Shown here: piece by piece, positions 36,261 to 49,660 of the stretch
Layout: every line of letters begins with the position of its first letter
Numbering within the stretch: position 1 is the stretch's first letter
Source: Paragordius varius
Lineage: Eukaryota > Nematomorpha
Reading direction: 5' to 3'
Length of the DNA: 64,000 nucleotides
NCBI GenBank assembly: GCA_964247055.1
Contig: OZ176052.1
Location: 9,920,001 to 9,984,000, forward strand
Made by a program: the position numbers and the translations under genes
Notes under the pieces: model-generated
Seen by the model: only the letters and a program-made list of their open reading frames with translations
What the model was told of the DNA's origin: nothing
Database searches by the model: none

Positions 36261-36489
36261 AATTTTAGAGTGTAGAAGTTACAAAAACTGTTTAAAATTT
36301 AAGCTTTTTATTTAATGCATAGGAACATTGTTTGATGATTAAATTTTAACTAAAATAACTTTTAAATCAGTAGTTTTTCTACAAAATTGAACCCAAGATA
36401 TGAAACTCCCCCAATAAACTAGGACAAAAAAATTAAAGGTAATGAAGTGTTAATAATATTGTGGGCCGCATAAAATTGCATGTTATTAC

Positions 36490-36640
36490 TAATAAATAAT
36501 TGCGTATGTTATTATAACAATATGAACGATAAATGACATATCATTTACGTTTATTTATTCATAAAAATATAAAATTGACTAAACAATATTAAAATCATAG
36601 TTGTTTGTTATAACAACAAATTTAAATTGAACCTTCTTTT
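36490..36640. repeat. Repeat with an inverted copy at 45285-45412
   Basis: The block with TTGACTAAACAATATTAAAA and AAATGACATATCATTT recurs in opposite orientation at 45285-45412. Confidence 0.7.
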
Positions 36641-38639
36641 AGTTAACTGTAAATTGGAAAAGAAATTATTGTAAATACGCTAATTATTAATAAGATGGCC
36701 TTTTATAAAAGAAGTAGGCATAATGTTATATAGTTTTAGGTTAGAAATAATAATTTTGTACGCATTTTAACATCGTTTTTAAAAATAATAATTGAATTTC
36801 AATAATAAATTTAATCATTACAAATCATAAAACGAAATATGAGATTTAAAATGTGTACAAAACAGATCATTATAAGGTTTTAAAATGTTTAATTGTTAAC
36901 AATATGCATATATCTATAAGAGTTTTCAACGAGCTAACAAACAAGTGTCTATTCGATGAGAATATATTAGCACATCCTTATTTTTTAGGGTAGTCTTTTA
37001 TAAAGCGATTAAAATAAAATAACTCTCAATCTATGATAATGGTCTAAATCTAAAAACTATGCACTCTATAGCCCTGTCTAGCAATTTATCTTTTATGACA
37101 TCTCATTATTTAAAATATTAGGAATTTGTAATTCAAAGCAAGCATTTTATGTTATGTGTCTTTTGTAGGTTAATGTTTTAAATTAACACTATATCTGAGT
37201 ATATAAAATAAATTATCCCTAGGAAAAACGAAACAATGTATTTTCTGAATATCAATTTTCTACTAAGGTTAAAATAGATTTAATACCAATATAAAATTAT
37301 GAAGAGTTATCACGTAAAACTTTTACGGCTAAATATTTTTATAAATTGCTAATAAAAACTTGATTATATATTATGAAATAGATTAGCTGCAAATGCCTTT
37401 GACTATATTTTGACGGAAATCGATAAAAAAATTAGCTGCTTGTCCTAATTGAAAGAGGGGCTTTTTAAAAATATAAAATAAAAAATTCAAGCTTTTAATG
37501 TATGTATTATGTTTGATAATATTTTAGCAAACCATTTCCATAAAAATGGGTTTTTAAAAAAACATCAAAGATAAATTAATAGCAAAATCTTTGCTACAAT
37601 TATTTCTAAATATTGGGACATTTTTTTTAAAGTTTGCAAAATATGTTACACAAAAATTAAATTTAATCATTTATTACAAGTTTGATATTTTAGCGTTTGA
37701 TGAAGAAAAACCTATAGCTGATTCCAAATAAAATATTGGGATAAAAATATTTTTTCATATCACAAGTATTGTTAAGCTTACTTTCATGATACGAAAAATC
37801 TCATGAAAATGTGAATATACCATTTCTAGCGCACCATTTCCGTCCAAACGGAACTAAATATGTTGCGTTTGCCTGAAAAACTGTTCTCTGGGTTTAAAAA
37901 ATGTTGCGTTTGCTTGAAAAAAATATTGAGTTCGCTAAAAATAATTATTGCGTTTTGATGAAAAAACGTTGAGTTTTCTTGAAAAAGTGTTTAAAAATGG
38001 TTTATTGATTGGTATTATTTTATCAATATCCATATTTGATTCAGCTATAATGAGAAGGGGCTGTTTAGTTTCAGGTGTGAAATGCAATTATAATATGATT
38101 AGCTGATAGCCAGAAAAAAATTATGAAAAAGTGTTTCAATGTTAATATAATATCCGAATGTTAGGTTTTTGGCAAAGATCACTATCGACTTTAAAATTTG
38201 CCAAATATTTATAATAGATTTAGCTGAACAATATGGCAACTTGAAAAAATAATTAATTTTTTTTATAAAACTTAAATTTTAATAAAAATTATTATATCGG
38301 AATGATTTATCAGTGATTTTTTACTCACGTTAGTGATGTTAATCAGTTAATGGCGCAGTCCATTTCGCAAATTCTAGAAATATAAATAGTAGCATAGTGG
38401 AAAGCTGACTTTGGTACCTAATGTTATTATATCTTAACCTTAATGTTTTAAATAAATTTTTAAATTTGTGCTTAATTAATAAATTTTTTGGTAGACTAAT
38501 CTAAATTGTGATGTGTATAATAATAGGTGGCTGCTGTTAGTGCCAATAACAAAACTTTCATATAAATGTTAGCTTCGCTAATTTAATATATTTGAGTATT
38601 TTCTATCCACACATATCCTACTAATATCAGTTTTTTATT
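36641..38639. other. Gene-poor stretch
   Basis: AT-rich sequence without coding signal. Around 37840-37990 the motif GTTGCGTTTGC(C/T)TGAAAAA recurs in diverged short direct repeats. Confidence 0.4.
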
Positions 38640-38990
38640 AATTATTTTATCACTTCATTACCATGTTTGTATCGCAAAACCATCTTAAATTTGAATATTA
38701 TAAGTAGAGATATTGGGCCAAGTTGGCTATGCATTAATAGTCTTTTAGGGAAATGATTTAAAAAATTATAAAAATGTGAATTGTTAAAATCATCATTTCA
38801 AACTTGTTCACCGTCATTTTTTTCTTAAGTTTTTTTTGAAACACCAACATATAGTGGCAAAAACGGATATTATGATTTAAAAATGTAATCATTAACTTGG
38901 AAAGCTTCCATATGGCATACAATTTTAATATTCATTGATTTTTAAGGACAGCTGTTTGTTTCAATCAAGTTTTGGATCATACCAATGGAT
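38640..38990. repeat. Dispersed repeat family B, copy
   Basis: Third copy: ATCTTAAATTTGAATATTAT, ATTGGGCCAAG, TTCACCGTCA, and GGACAGCTGTTTGTTTCAAT. Confidence 0.5.
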
Positions 38991-39252
38991 TGTAAATAAT
39001 TTTAACAATATAACTTCGTTCTGTGGTACAAAATTAGCCAAAATGTCTTCGACTATTAAATAGGAAAAGGGTGATAGAGGGATAATAATGGATTACAATT
39101 CCATATTTTGATATTAATCCCATAAATTATTTCCTTACCCGAAATTTATGGCATATATTTTTGAAAATAATATGAATTGATTGTTAACGTGCGCTAGTGT
39201 GCTCTTAACAAAGGCCAATTTTTTTAATGAAACAGGTTTTTTTATATGTCCA

Positions 39253-39330
39253 AGCCAGGGATGTCCAACACGCTTTTGTGCGCAAAGGCTCAGAAAATGA
39301 TAAAAAATGGATTTTAATTCGAATTTTACA
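39253..39330. mobile_element. hAT-like terminus
   Basis: The sequence CAGGGATGTCCAACACGC resembles the common hAT end seen again at 41694 and 58646. The other end was not identified. Confidence 0.35.
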
Positions 39331-39770
39331 ATTATTTTGGAGATATATTATCCAAAATTAAGCTCAAATAAATAAAATAAAGCAGCGAAAAACGCTTAAT
39401 TGTTTTCATACATATTATTTTAGATTGTTTAGTAATAAAATTAACAGAACCACTTTTCTAACCCCTGACCTAATAAGGCACTCATCACATTGGAAAAATT
39501 TAGAAATTATGTTTGGGTATAGACGTAGAGTTAAGAAATACAGTTTTACAAATTTATTAACTAATATTACACGATCAACATATGAAACAGAGATACTTTA
39601 TAAAACTATAATTTAATTGCTTTTGCTAAATATATTTGTATAAATAAATATAAATACGTCCCTGACAAAATATAAATAAAAAGGTGTGTTTGTTTGCATA
39701 TATAAATGTTAAATATATTTCTGCATTTTTGATGAGTTTTTTTGTCTAAGAGGTAATCCGCGAAAGAAAT

Positions 39771-40281
39771 TTATTTTTTGGCTGCTTTCTTCTTGCGGTG
39801 AACGACCTTCTTAGCTTTTGGTGCTCGTGGGGATTTTGCTATAGAAATAAAATAATTATATTATAGTAAGCAGACATATCATTTGCTACATTCATTGCAA
39901 TAAACGCTTATTAAATAACAACATACCAGTCTTCTTTTTATGGTGAGTCTTGGGTTTTTTAGCTTTTTTGGGACCGGCTTTCCTTTTCTTTTTGTGATGA
40001 TGAGAGGCAGCTGGAGCAGCAACCGTACCGGCAGCAGCGGCATGATGATGGTGATGAGTTGCGTGATGAACGTGATGTTTGGCTGGGGACTTTCGCTTCT
40101 TGTGATGCGCGGCGCCAGCTGCTTTCTTCTTGGGGTGAGCGGCCCGTTTCCTTTTCGCCGGGGCACGTTTGGCCGGGGTCGCAGCAATTTGATGTGATAA
40201 CAACTATAATTATGTGGTTATAGATAAAGATACATAAAAAAGAATATATTAATTTGTTATTACTTGTTCTATATCTGACAT
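39771..40281 (-). CDS. Small Lys/Ala/His-rich basic protein, histone H1-tail-like
   Basis: Exons in transcript order: 40281-40264, 40203-39927, 39838-39771; introns 60 and 88 nt, GT-AG, in phase; product 120 residues. It begins MSDIEQLLSHQIAATPAKRA. The rest is runs of KKK, KRK, AAG and AKK with a His-rich centre (HHVHHATHHHHH), ending KKVVHRKKKAAKK. There is no winged-helix globular domain, so it is not an ordinary H1. Composition fits a DNA-binding linker or sperm nuclear basic protein, or a nucleolar protein. The exons are GC-rich (GCC, AAG, CAC, GGC) and stand out from the AT-rich surroundings, as expected for a highly expressed gene. An upstream ATG context is not otherwise informative. 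Confidence 0.75.
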
Positions 40282-41693
40282 CGGTGAAGTTCTAGGACTC
40301 GGTGGTAATTGTTGAAGAACGTAAGAGTTTGGAGGATAACTTAATATCTTATAAATGAATTCAAAAATTTTTCCGTACCAAAAATTAACGTATTCTCCAA
40401 TGTTGTTGTAAAATGTTAAAAATAAATTTTAGTTGTTGGAAAAATTAAAAGATAAAAAATATTATATTTTGATTGTGTGTTTAATGTAAAAAAAGATATC
40501 GTATATTTAATATATTTTTTGTGGTTTTAAAATAAAGCTTATATGAACTCTTTACTTCTCCTCCCTTTTCACTCTTTTTTCTTTCGTTATACAATTATAA
40601 TATTATGTGCGTACCGTTCCGAAACCCCCTTTGTTCTCTTCATAATTTTGCGAAACAGAAAAAATAAGAAAAATTTTGTGTTTGTTATGGCACTTTCAAA
40701 GCCTCATATCTCGGACCACAAACGTGTTCTGGACACAAAAACATCACGAGTCTATAGAAAACAGGTGATATTTTTGGACAGTCAGAAAATTTTGGCAGTT
40801 TTATCCGTTTAAACGGTTTAAAAAGAGGTTTTATAAGCGCTACATTGAGGTTACGCAAAAAAAGTTTGGTTATTTTAGGCCAAAATAGCCCGTTGAAAAC
40901 AACTTTTTTCTATCAAAATTAATACCTTTTGATAGTCTGTATATCACTTAATCAAAGCTCGAAATTTTGGTAGCCATAAATATTAAGATTTTTGAGTTAT
41001 TTATCTTTAAAGTTGGATATTCAAAAACAAAATTTGGTGTTTTTTTGTATTTTATATACAACATATTTCGCATCATAGTGTGCATCGTTAATGCACCCTC
41101 CTGCCTTTCTTTGATGAAAAGATGGAAGAAATATTTTTAATATGTTGTTTCATTAGTCTAATGTCAATTTTTTAACCCAATAATTAATTTTCACAAGTTT
41201 ATCAAATTTGGCAAGCAAAGTCCCTTCTTTAATTAATATGGCAAATATGATTTATGTAACTTTTTATTACAAATTTAATATAAAATGATTCTTGTAAAAT
41301 TAAAATTTATTTGGGCGCTAATCACGCAACCGATTTTTTGGATAAGATTTTAATTAATTAATGGCAAATTCATATCGGAAATTTTTAGTGATTTAAATTT
41401 TTCATTTTCAGTTTATTTTTTGTTTTCATTTTTTATTATTATTCTTTTGTTAGCCGACAAAACAAAATACGTTGAACAATCAAATATTTTTGCATCATCC
41501 ACTTAAAAAAATTATGATTTTAATCCCACGATTTTTATTAATTTAATTATGTGGCTTTGGGAGAGTGCTTCGATTAGGATCCTTAGTAATCAACATTGAT
41601 TGTAAAAAAATTAGTGCATTATAATATTTGAGATGGTATCCCTTAAAGTTCAACCCGGCAGACTTATCCAATACAATACATAAGATTATATAC
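40282..41693. other. Gene-poor stretch
   Basis: Contains the upstream flank of the basic-protein gene. The 89-codon frame at 40543-40812 has no recognisable features and looks like chance or repeat sequence. Confidence 0.5.
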
Positions 41694-41900
41694 CAGGGGT
41701 GTCCAACAAGCAGCACGCGAAAAATTTGGAATCCATAATTTGCAAAATATGTTTCTAAAATCTTTGTAAAATGGATATTTCTTAAACAAATTTTCTTGCC
41801 CTTTTAGTTTTATCCTGTTTGAATACCCATATATATAATTAGATTCACCAGATGGAGTTAAAAATATGGCCCGCGAAGCCATTTTTATTTGACATTTCTG
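41694..41900. mobile_element. hAT-type MITE, ~207 bp
   Basis: The left end CAGGGGTGTCCAACAAGC and the inverted right end (from CAGAAATGTCAAAT) are hAT-like, with subterminal GCACGCG and GGCCCGCG. Flanking octamers TTATATAC and GTATACAT are only loosely alike. Confidence 0.55.
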
Positions 41901-44880
41901 GTATACATTTTTTAAGCTCAATTCTTAATATGTAGCATAAATGATATTTGGATGTTATGGATTATAGATATGATCTCTTTTTTCTCATTAGGTTAATAAG
42001 ATATTACTTTTGATTGATTTCAAGTGTTTGGAAGCATATATTATATTAATGTTATTTTTAATATTTTTATCATAGCGCGCATGCAAAACGAGTCAATATT
42101 AATAACAGATAAATAATACATATTGGAATTTAATTTTTTATCGTTCTATAAAAGACCAGAAATATATTGTATGGTGTTAAATTAAAATATCCTATTAAGT
42201 ATAAGATTCAGTATAATGTTTGCGAAGCCTGAGTTATGTTTTCTTCTTAGTTCTATCTTTATAAAACATTTAATGTCAACGTTATTAAAAACATCAACAC
42301 TTATATAGTTTTTGAGATTAACCGTAATACTACATAATTTTTACTAATTTCTAGGAGCGTATGGTAAAACTATGATCGTCGTAATTCGACATATTTTAAA
42401 ATCTTCTTTTATAGTTTATTGAAAACTAAATTCCACACAATATACTAATTTGCTATGCACCAAAAATTATCATAGGAAAAATTATAAAAGAAATCTCATT
42501 CTAAACAATATCTCTATATTAAGAAACAATGGGGGCTTGCAAATTCTTTTGTGTAGGCTTATTTAATTACATTTATAATAATTGCGAGTTTAACAGTTTA
42601 TCGAAAATTCAAATCTTTGGCAAGCCATGCGGACTGTTAATGATCCAAGGTGTGATTTGTAATCATATTACTACCTATGTGAAAAATATGATGGTAATTC
42701 AAATATTTGAATAACAATCGATAATGTTTGAGATTAATAAATTAAAATTTTCAAGTGCATGTTTTTAGGGTAATGACCGTTGTCGCCATTTTTGTGTTAT
42801 ATGGTATGTAAAAAATAGCGTGTGGATAAAAAATTATATTTGCCCACGGCCGACAGTGATAATGAAAAAATTAAGTACAAAATTTAAACCTTACACAAAG
42901 CGTGAGTTAGAGCCATAATCATACTACTTGTTTAATAAATCTTATAAAACTTAGGTCTAATTAATATTAAATAGAAATTGTGTAAAACAACTGATATTTA
43001 GGAAAATTTGATAAAATTTTCGAAATTAGTAACACTTAATATTGTATCCGATTTTAATTACAGGTTTCATCCATTCATGAGTAAAAATTGCTTGCCGAAA
43101 AAATTAGAGTTATATCTAGAGATCCAACCAATATAAATTAAATAAACATAACCCGGTACACATATACTTTCAAATTAAATTTCGATAAGCGATTAATACG
43201 GACACATATCCAAATGATATAATAAACCATACGCGTGCTAGGAAACAATTCTGAGACAACCTTTTGTTAAATTAAGGATTTGAATAACAAATAGTAAATT
43301 ATAGACGTACATTCCTCAAAAGAGTTTAGAAATTTCACCTTATATGGACTTTTTTGCACAAAAAGACAGACTTTATTATTGAGGGAGGAATACTCTTTCT
43401 CTGATGAAATAATCATAAGTAATCAAATTTCGATCATAGACATTAATAATTTGATTTTACCCTAATCTCGATCAACAAAGTGCAAAAGACCGGTTATGCA
43501 TCTCGATGTTAAAAATTCCTCTTCAATAGGTATTTTTACTAAACTATCATAAAATAATATTAATGCTGTATAAATATCTGTGGTTTTCTATAAAATAAAT
43601 AGACCCCATAGAGGTACATAATAAACAAAAAACAAATGGGTTCTCATTCTAGATTTTTTATTTATATCGTCAGTGATGCTCAAACCGCGGGAAACAGGCC
43701 ACATTCGGCCCTAAATATATTATAGCGCTAAATTATATATTAATTTTTTTGATTACTTATTTGGAGTATAAATTTGCATATTTGTCTAGCTATGTAATCA
43801 TTTATCGGTATTATATGGTACACGGCCTAAAATAACTATATTTGCTCTGTAAAATTTATTGGTGAGTACCTCGAATGTGTACCATTCACTCAAATTCACC
43901 CTTGAACAATTCAATTTCACCATAAAAATAAATCATGTGTTTTTGGGCTATTATAACTCATTATTAATATGAAATGTATCTTTATAGCATACTTTATTAT
44001 TTTTTCAGTAATATTTTAATTTAAACAAAATTTTATTTTTAAAAATATTAAAAAAATAGATAATTTTTAATCTGAAAAAACACATAATTTTATGGTAAAT
44101 ATGAATTGTATGAGGGTGAATTTGAATTATTCAAGGTGAATTTGAAGTATATATTAACAGCATATACAGAATATAATATAATGATTATCAATCCATTCGA
44201 GTAATGTAGGTTTATAATGGGATTTCTTTGAAAACATAACTATGTTCCAGCATCTTAGGCTTAACTTTTACAATATAGTCATTACTGTGCAATTGGTTGG
44301 GGAAGCGATGGAAACTTTAATGGCTATATTATAATGTGGCCAGATAGGCTGTTTTTCGCAGTACAGTACTGGGTTTTCAGAAAAAAATGCGCCTGTTCTG
44401 AGCCTTTTTATATTGCTTTTCAAAATAAAAAAATTAATTAATAAATATATATTAATTACCATTTATATATTCAAAAAATTATTTTTGAATTCGATATAGT
44501 ACCCTCTGTAAAAATAACCCCGTAATTTATAAAGAAATGGTTCATTTTGCGGTATAAGATTGGCCTATATTTAATTGGTTAATATTTTATTTTCTGCTCA
44601 AATTATACATAAAACTTAGGATTGCAGCCTTTCGAGTGGAGAAACTAGAAATTCGGACTCCACACCGTAAGATTAAGGCTAATGGCTCTTTCACTCAGGG
44701 CTTCCGAAAAAAGAGGTGTCTCAAAATTTAAAAAAAATAATTTTTGATATTTAAATAAATGTTTGATCAAGTTTAGAAAGTTCATTTTTTGTTATAATTA
44801 TCAAACAGAAAATTATATAGAAAATCGTTATTTCATTAACTATAATTTAATATGTATTATATATGGCATATGATTTCGAA
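41901..44880. other. Gene-poor stretch
   Basis: No gene supported; the 61-codon frame at 42529-42714 has no family resemblance. AT-rich with no obvious RNA gene. Confidence 0.5.
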
Positions 44881-44889
44881 ATAATTTTT

Positions 44890-45250
44890 TTTTTCGTAGA
44901 AATTAAGAATTTTTACGTTTTCTATACTCATTAGGTGGGAGGTATGATATTACTTAATTTTTTATAATTTCTTATTTTTTTGCATAAAAAAATTTGATAT
45001 TTTGTTGAAGCGTACTTCTAACGATTTCGAAGCATGATGGAAACGGTATAACGCTTTAAGATATTATAAAACCTTATTTCAAAATAATTCGATGGTGTTG
45101 AACATTCAGAATATAATTTAAAGGTTTGTTTGCTTGCAAATTTTGGTGAATTTTCGTAAAAAACACAATTTTTATTTAACATAAATTTGAAAAAGAACGA
45201 TAATTTAATCAAAGTTCTGAAATATATGACATCTTATTAATGGTAGCGTT
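44890..45250. repeat. Dispersed repeat family A, copy
   Basis: Contains GTTGAAGCGTACTTCTAACG, GAAGCATGATGGAAACGGTA and AATTTTGGTGAATTTTC, matching 57.3-57.9 kb and partly 26.0 kb. Confidence 0.6.
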
Positions 45251-45284
45251 TAATTTTTTTTCTGATTTATTGATATCTAGAAGA

Positions 45285-45412
45285 AAAATTAATTTAAATT
45301 TGTGGTTATTTCAAACAACTATGATTTTAATATTGTTTAGTCAATTTTATATTTTTATGAATAAACGCAAATGATATGTCATTAATCAATTAGTCATAAC
45401 ATACGCAATCTA
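45285..45412. repeat. Inverted copy of the 36490-36640 repeat
   Basis: Reverse complement of the 36.5-kb block, ending in AACATACGCAAT. Confidence 0.7.
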
Positions 45413-45417
45413 TAAAT

Positions 45418-48400
45418 TTATAAAAATGGAAAATTCTGGCTTTGTGATCTGTTTCCAGAAAACCGGTAGACCCATTTAAATCCAAATGTCGAAAAAATAT
45501 AATCATTCATGAATCCGACAATAGCTTCGCCCTTTTTTAAATTAGGCCCCAGGTTCGGGCCCAACCCATGTAAAAAACGGTTTTTTTTTGAAAACAGAAG
45601 TCCACAAAAATCGTGTCTTTGAGACAATTTTCCGGAGAACGTGTTGGACCATTCAATTTCAAATATGATTTTATTTTCCATTGCGCCGAACATAGTCGTC
45701 TCGCTTTTTTAATTTAGGCACTCTCTTTACCCGCTCCCCTCGTAAAATGCCATTTTTTCAAAAAAATTAAGTCCACAAAAATAATTTTTTGAATCTATTT
45801 TTGGTCCAAGGTATGAGACCGTAAAAATTCATTAAGGATTCCAAATATTCCCTATTAAAAGGCAAAAATTTAAGTCAAGCGTTTCTTTGATGATAGCTGC
45901 TGAGTAAGGAGCTACCCGCGAAAAACTGACCCGTCATATCGAAATAGCGTGCTTTTGGGGCTAAATTCAGAAAACCTATCAGGCCATAAGAATTCAATAG
46001 CTGCTTAAAGTATTACCCTAAAAAGTCAAAAATTTTAGTCGATTTTTAAATTAAATAGGCCCTTTACGTCCTAAAAAATGCGCTATCATTGAACTATTAT
46101 TTAGTTTTGAAGCCATTCATCCATAAACAATAGTAAAGGCAAATTTTTATATCTAACTACATTTAATTGGCCTCTGGGTAGGAGGTTACCGGAGTAGAGC
46201 CTGCGCCATCATATCGATACAGCATGACTTTGGAGCCAAATTTCAGAAAACCTATGAGACTATGTGAATTATTTCAACATTGTGCCGCATAATAAAATTG
46301 CTTATAAAATCAAAAATATATTATGCTCATCTATATATTTATAAAAATGGAAAATGCTGGCTTTGTGATCTGGTACAGGAAAACCGGTAGACCCAATCAA
46401 ATCCAAATATCGAAAAAATATAATCATTAATAAATGTCCCGACAATAGCTTCGCCCTTTTTTTGAAATAGGCCCCCAGTTCGGGCCCACCCCGTATGAAA
46501 AACGGGTTTTTTTTGAAAACAGAAGTCCACAAAATCGTGTTTTTGAGACAATTTTCCGGAGAACGTGTTGGACCATTCAATTTCAAATATGATTTTTGTT
46601 TACTTATTTTCGATTGCGCCGAACATAGTCGAGCCACTTTTTTGATTTAGGCCCTCTTTTTACCCGCTCCCCCCGTAAAATGCCATTTTTTTCAAAAAAC
46701 AAAGTCCACAAAAATAATTTTTTAAATCGATTTTTCGTCCACGGTATGAGACCTTAAAAATTCTATAAAGATTCCACGTATTCCCTGTTAAAAGGCAAAA
46801 ATTTTAGTCCACCGTTTATTTGTTGATAGCTGCTGGGTAAGGAGCTACCCGCTAAAAACTGATTTTTCATATAACTTTGGGAACTGTTTCCGGAAAACCG
46901 GTGATCCCAATCAAATCCAAATATCGAAAAAATATAATCATTAATGAATGGCCCGACAATAGCTTCGCCCTTTTTTGGAATTAGGTCCCCAGTTCGGGCC
47001 CACCCCGTGTGAAAAATGGGTTAAGTCAATTTTTTGGAGAACGTGTTGGAGCATTCAATTTCAAACATGAATTTTGTTTACTTATTTTTGATCGCGCTGA
47101 ACATAGTCGAGTCACTTTTTTGATTTAGGCCCTCTTTTTACCCGCTCCCCCCGTAAAATGCCATTTTTTTTTTGATTGTATTTTTTTGTCCACGGTATGA
47201 GACTGTAAAAATTCGAGAAAGATTTTTCGTATTGCCTGTAAAAGGCAAAAATTTTAGTCAAGCGTTTTTTTGATGATAGCTGCTGAGTAAGGAGTATCTA
47301 TCATATGTATAGCATGTTAAAAGATATATGGATATTAAAACATTATTTATGGTAATCTATATATTTATAAAAATGGAAAATGCTGGCTTTGTGTTCTACA
47401 GGAAAAACGGTAGACCCATTCAAATCCAAACTTCGAACCCCCCCCCCAGACGTCCGAAGGACTTTCTCGGGCTGCGTAGCAGCACGAGATTCACGCTAGT
47501 TTCAAATAAAATTGTCTGTCTCAATATTCAAACGAGACAATCATCACAAATAACATTGTAATATCCTGCTTTTTCAATCTCAAATCTTGTTTTAAGTTAT
47601 AGACAGTTATAATCAGATTGATATCATATAAAAGAGTTAGAATAGCAATAGCGAAATAAGAAAAAGTTTCATAATTTAAAAATTATACGCCTTTAACCGA
47701 GATTTTCTAAGGATTTTTTTTGCAATGAATCAGACTTTAATGATTTTAAATATAAAATCGTATTAGTTTATTGTTTTATTATTTTTTATTTATCTATCAT
47801 ATGTATAGGATATCAAAAAATATATGGATAATAAAAAAACATTATTTATGGTCATCTATATATTTATAATTGAAAGTGGTGGCTTTGTGATCAGTTTCCG
47901 GAAAACCGGTAGATCCATTCAAATGCAACTGTCAAAAAAATATAATCATTAATGAATGCCCCGACAATAGCTTCGCCCTTTTTTAAATTAGGCCTGCAGT
48001 TCGGGCCCACCGCATGTAAAAAGCGGGTTTTTTGAAAACATGTCCACAAAAATCGTGTCTTTGAGGCAATTTTCCCAAAAACGAGTTGCATTCGATTTTA
48101 AACAGGATTTTTTTTACTTATTTTCGATTGCGCCGAACATAGTCGGCTCGCTTTTTTAATTTAGGCCCTCTTTTTACCCGCTCCCCCCATAAAATGCCAT
48201 TTTTTTAAAAAAAAAATTACGTCCACAAAAATAATTTTTAAATCTATTTTTCGCCCAAGGTATGAGACCGTAAAAATTCAATAAGGATTCCAGGTAATCC
48301 CTGTTAAAAGGCAAACTTTAGTCGTGCATTTCTTTTATAATGGCTGCCGGGTAAGGAGCTACCCGCTAAAAATTGATCCGTCATATCTGTGCCTTTGGGG

Positions 48401-49660
48401 CTAAATTTCAAAAAACCTATCAAACCATTTGAGTTCAATCCGTGCTTAAAATATTACCCGTAAAAAGTCCAAAATTTAAGTCGAGCGGATTTTTTAAATT
48501 AGCGGTTAATTAGGCCTTTTACGCCCTGAAACATGGGCCACCATAGAATGATTTTTTAATTTTGAGCAATTTTTTTCAGAAACTAATGAGAGCATATGGA
48601 ATCAATCATGATTCCAGGTATTCTCCGTAAAAAGGCAAAAATTTTAATCAAGTTTTTTTGTATCAGACTCTGGGTAGGAAGCCACCAGCCTAGAACTGCG
48701 CCATATCAAAATTGCGTTGTTTAGGAGTTAATTTTCCGAAAACTTATCAAACCATATAAGTTTTATAAGAGCCTGAAATATTACCCCGTAAAAAGGCAAA
48801 AATTTTAGTCGAGCGGTTTTTTATATTAGAGGTTAAATAGCCTCTTAGTAGGGGGCTACCCGCCGAAAAATGCGTCACTATATTAATACAGCATGCCTTT
48901 AGACCCAAATTTCAAAAAACTTATGAGACTATGTGAGTTCAATAAGGCTTAAAATATTTATTACCCCTTAAAAAACAAAATGTTTTAGTATAGGGTGTTA
49001 TTTCAATGAGTCGCTAAGAAAAGTTTTGCGCCCTGAAAAATTCGCCGTCATAGAAAAATTTTTTAGTGTTGAAGCAATATTTCAAGAACTTTAGGAATAA
49101 TGGAATTATAATTCCAGATATTCCCCATATAAAGACAAAAATTTTGCCCAACGCTTTTTTATACCTGCCTCTGGGTAAGAAGCTACCCGCCAAAAACTCC
49201 ACTATATAAAAATTGCGTTGTTTTGGAACTAATTTAAAGAAAACTTATGGTATATGAGCTCATTTAAAGTTTGAAATATTACCCATAACTAGGTAAAAAT
49301 TAAGGTCAGGACTTTTTTTATTAGACGTTAATTTGGGGCCTTTATGCCCTAAAAATACGCCATCATATAACGATTATTTAGTGTTGAGGTATTTTTTCGA
49401 AAAACCCATTAGACGATAGTCTCAAAGATGATTCCAAATATTTTCCCTATAAAGGCAAAAAATTTAACTTAGCGCTTTTACTATATAGGCCTATGGGTAG
49501 GAGTCTACCGGTTTAAAACTGAGACGCCATACAAAAATAGCGTGGCTTTGGAGCTAATTTTCAAAAGACTTAAGAAGCCATACGAGTTCAATAAAGGCTT
49601 TAAATATTATCCAAAAAAAGGAAAAATTATAGCATAGCGGTTTTTTCCGTTAGCCGTAAT
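45418..49660. repeat. Large tandem array, ~165-bp period, with a ~450-bp leading block repeated
   Basis: The leading block (GCTGGCTTTGTGATCTG, AAAACCGGTAGACCCA, CCGACAATAGCTTCGCCC, CAGTTCGGGCCCACCCC, TACCCGCTCCCC) occurs near 45425, 46345, 46865 (partial), 47365 (cut short) and 47875. The following part repeats every ~160-180 bp with AAAACTTATGAGACCATAT, TATTACCC, AAAGGCAAAAATTTTAGTC and TGGGTAGGAAGCTACCCGCC; landmarks fall near 48409, 48579, 48737, 48916, 49079, 49237, 49396 and 49563. Alternate units differ (TTTTACGCCCTGAAA only in every second one), giving a ~330-bp higher-order unit. The frames of 66-111 codons on the minus strand are repeat by-products. Confidence 0.85.
47437..47506. other. 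C-tract and GC-rich hairpins, possible Helitron-like 3' end
   Basis: A run of Cs is followed by the hairpin GTCCGAAGGAC and a second one, CTCGGGCTGC-GTA-GCAGCACGAG. Eight bases later comes CTAGT, the arrangement of a Helitron 3' end. It interrupts the leading block of the tandem array. No Helitron body is seen upstream, so this is tentative. Confidence 0.35.

Noticed and set aside
39425-39616. 63-codon plus-strand frame with basic residues and a possible upstream splice acceptor
   Set aside because: No partner exon and no family resemblance I can defend.
45418-46637. Minus-strand frames of 91 and 111 codons that resemble each other (45418-45693, 46302-46637)
   Set aside because: They resemble each other only because both lie in copies of the tandem array's leading block; other copies do not keep the frame.
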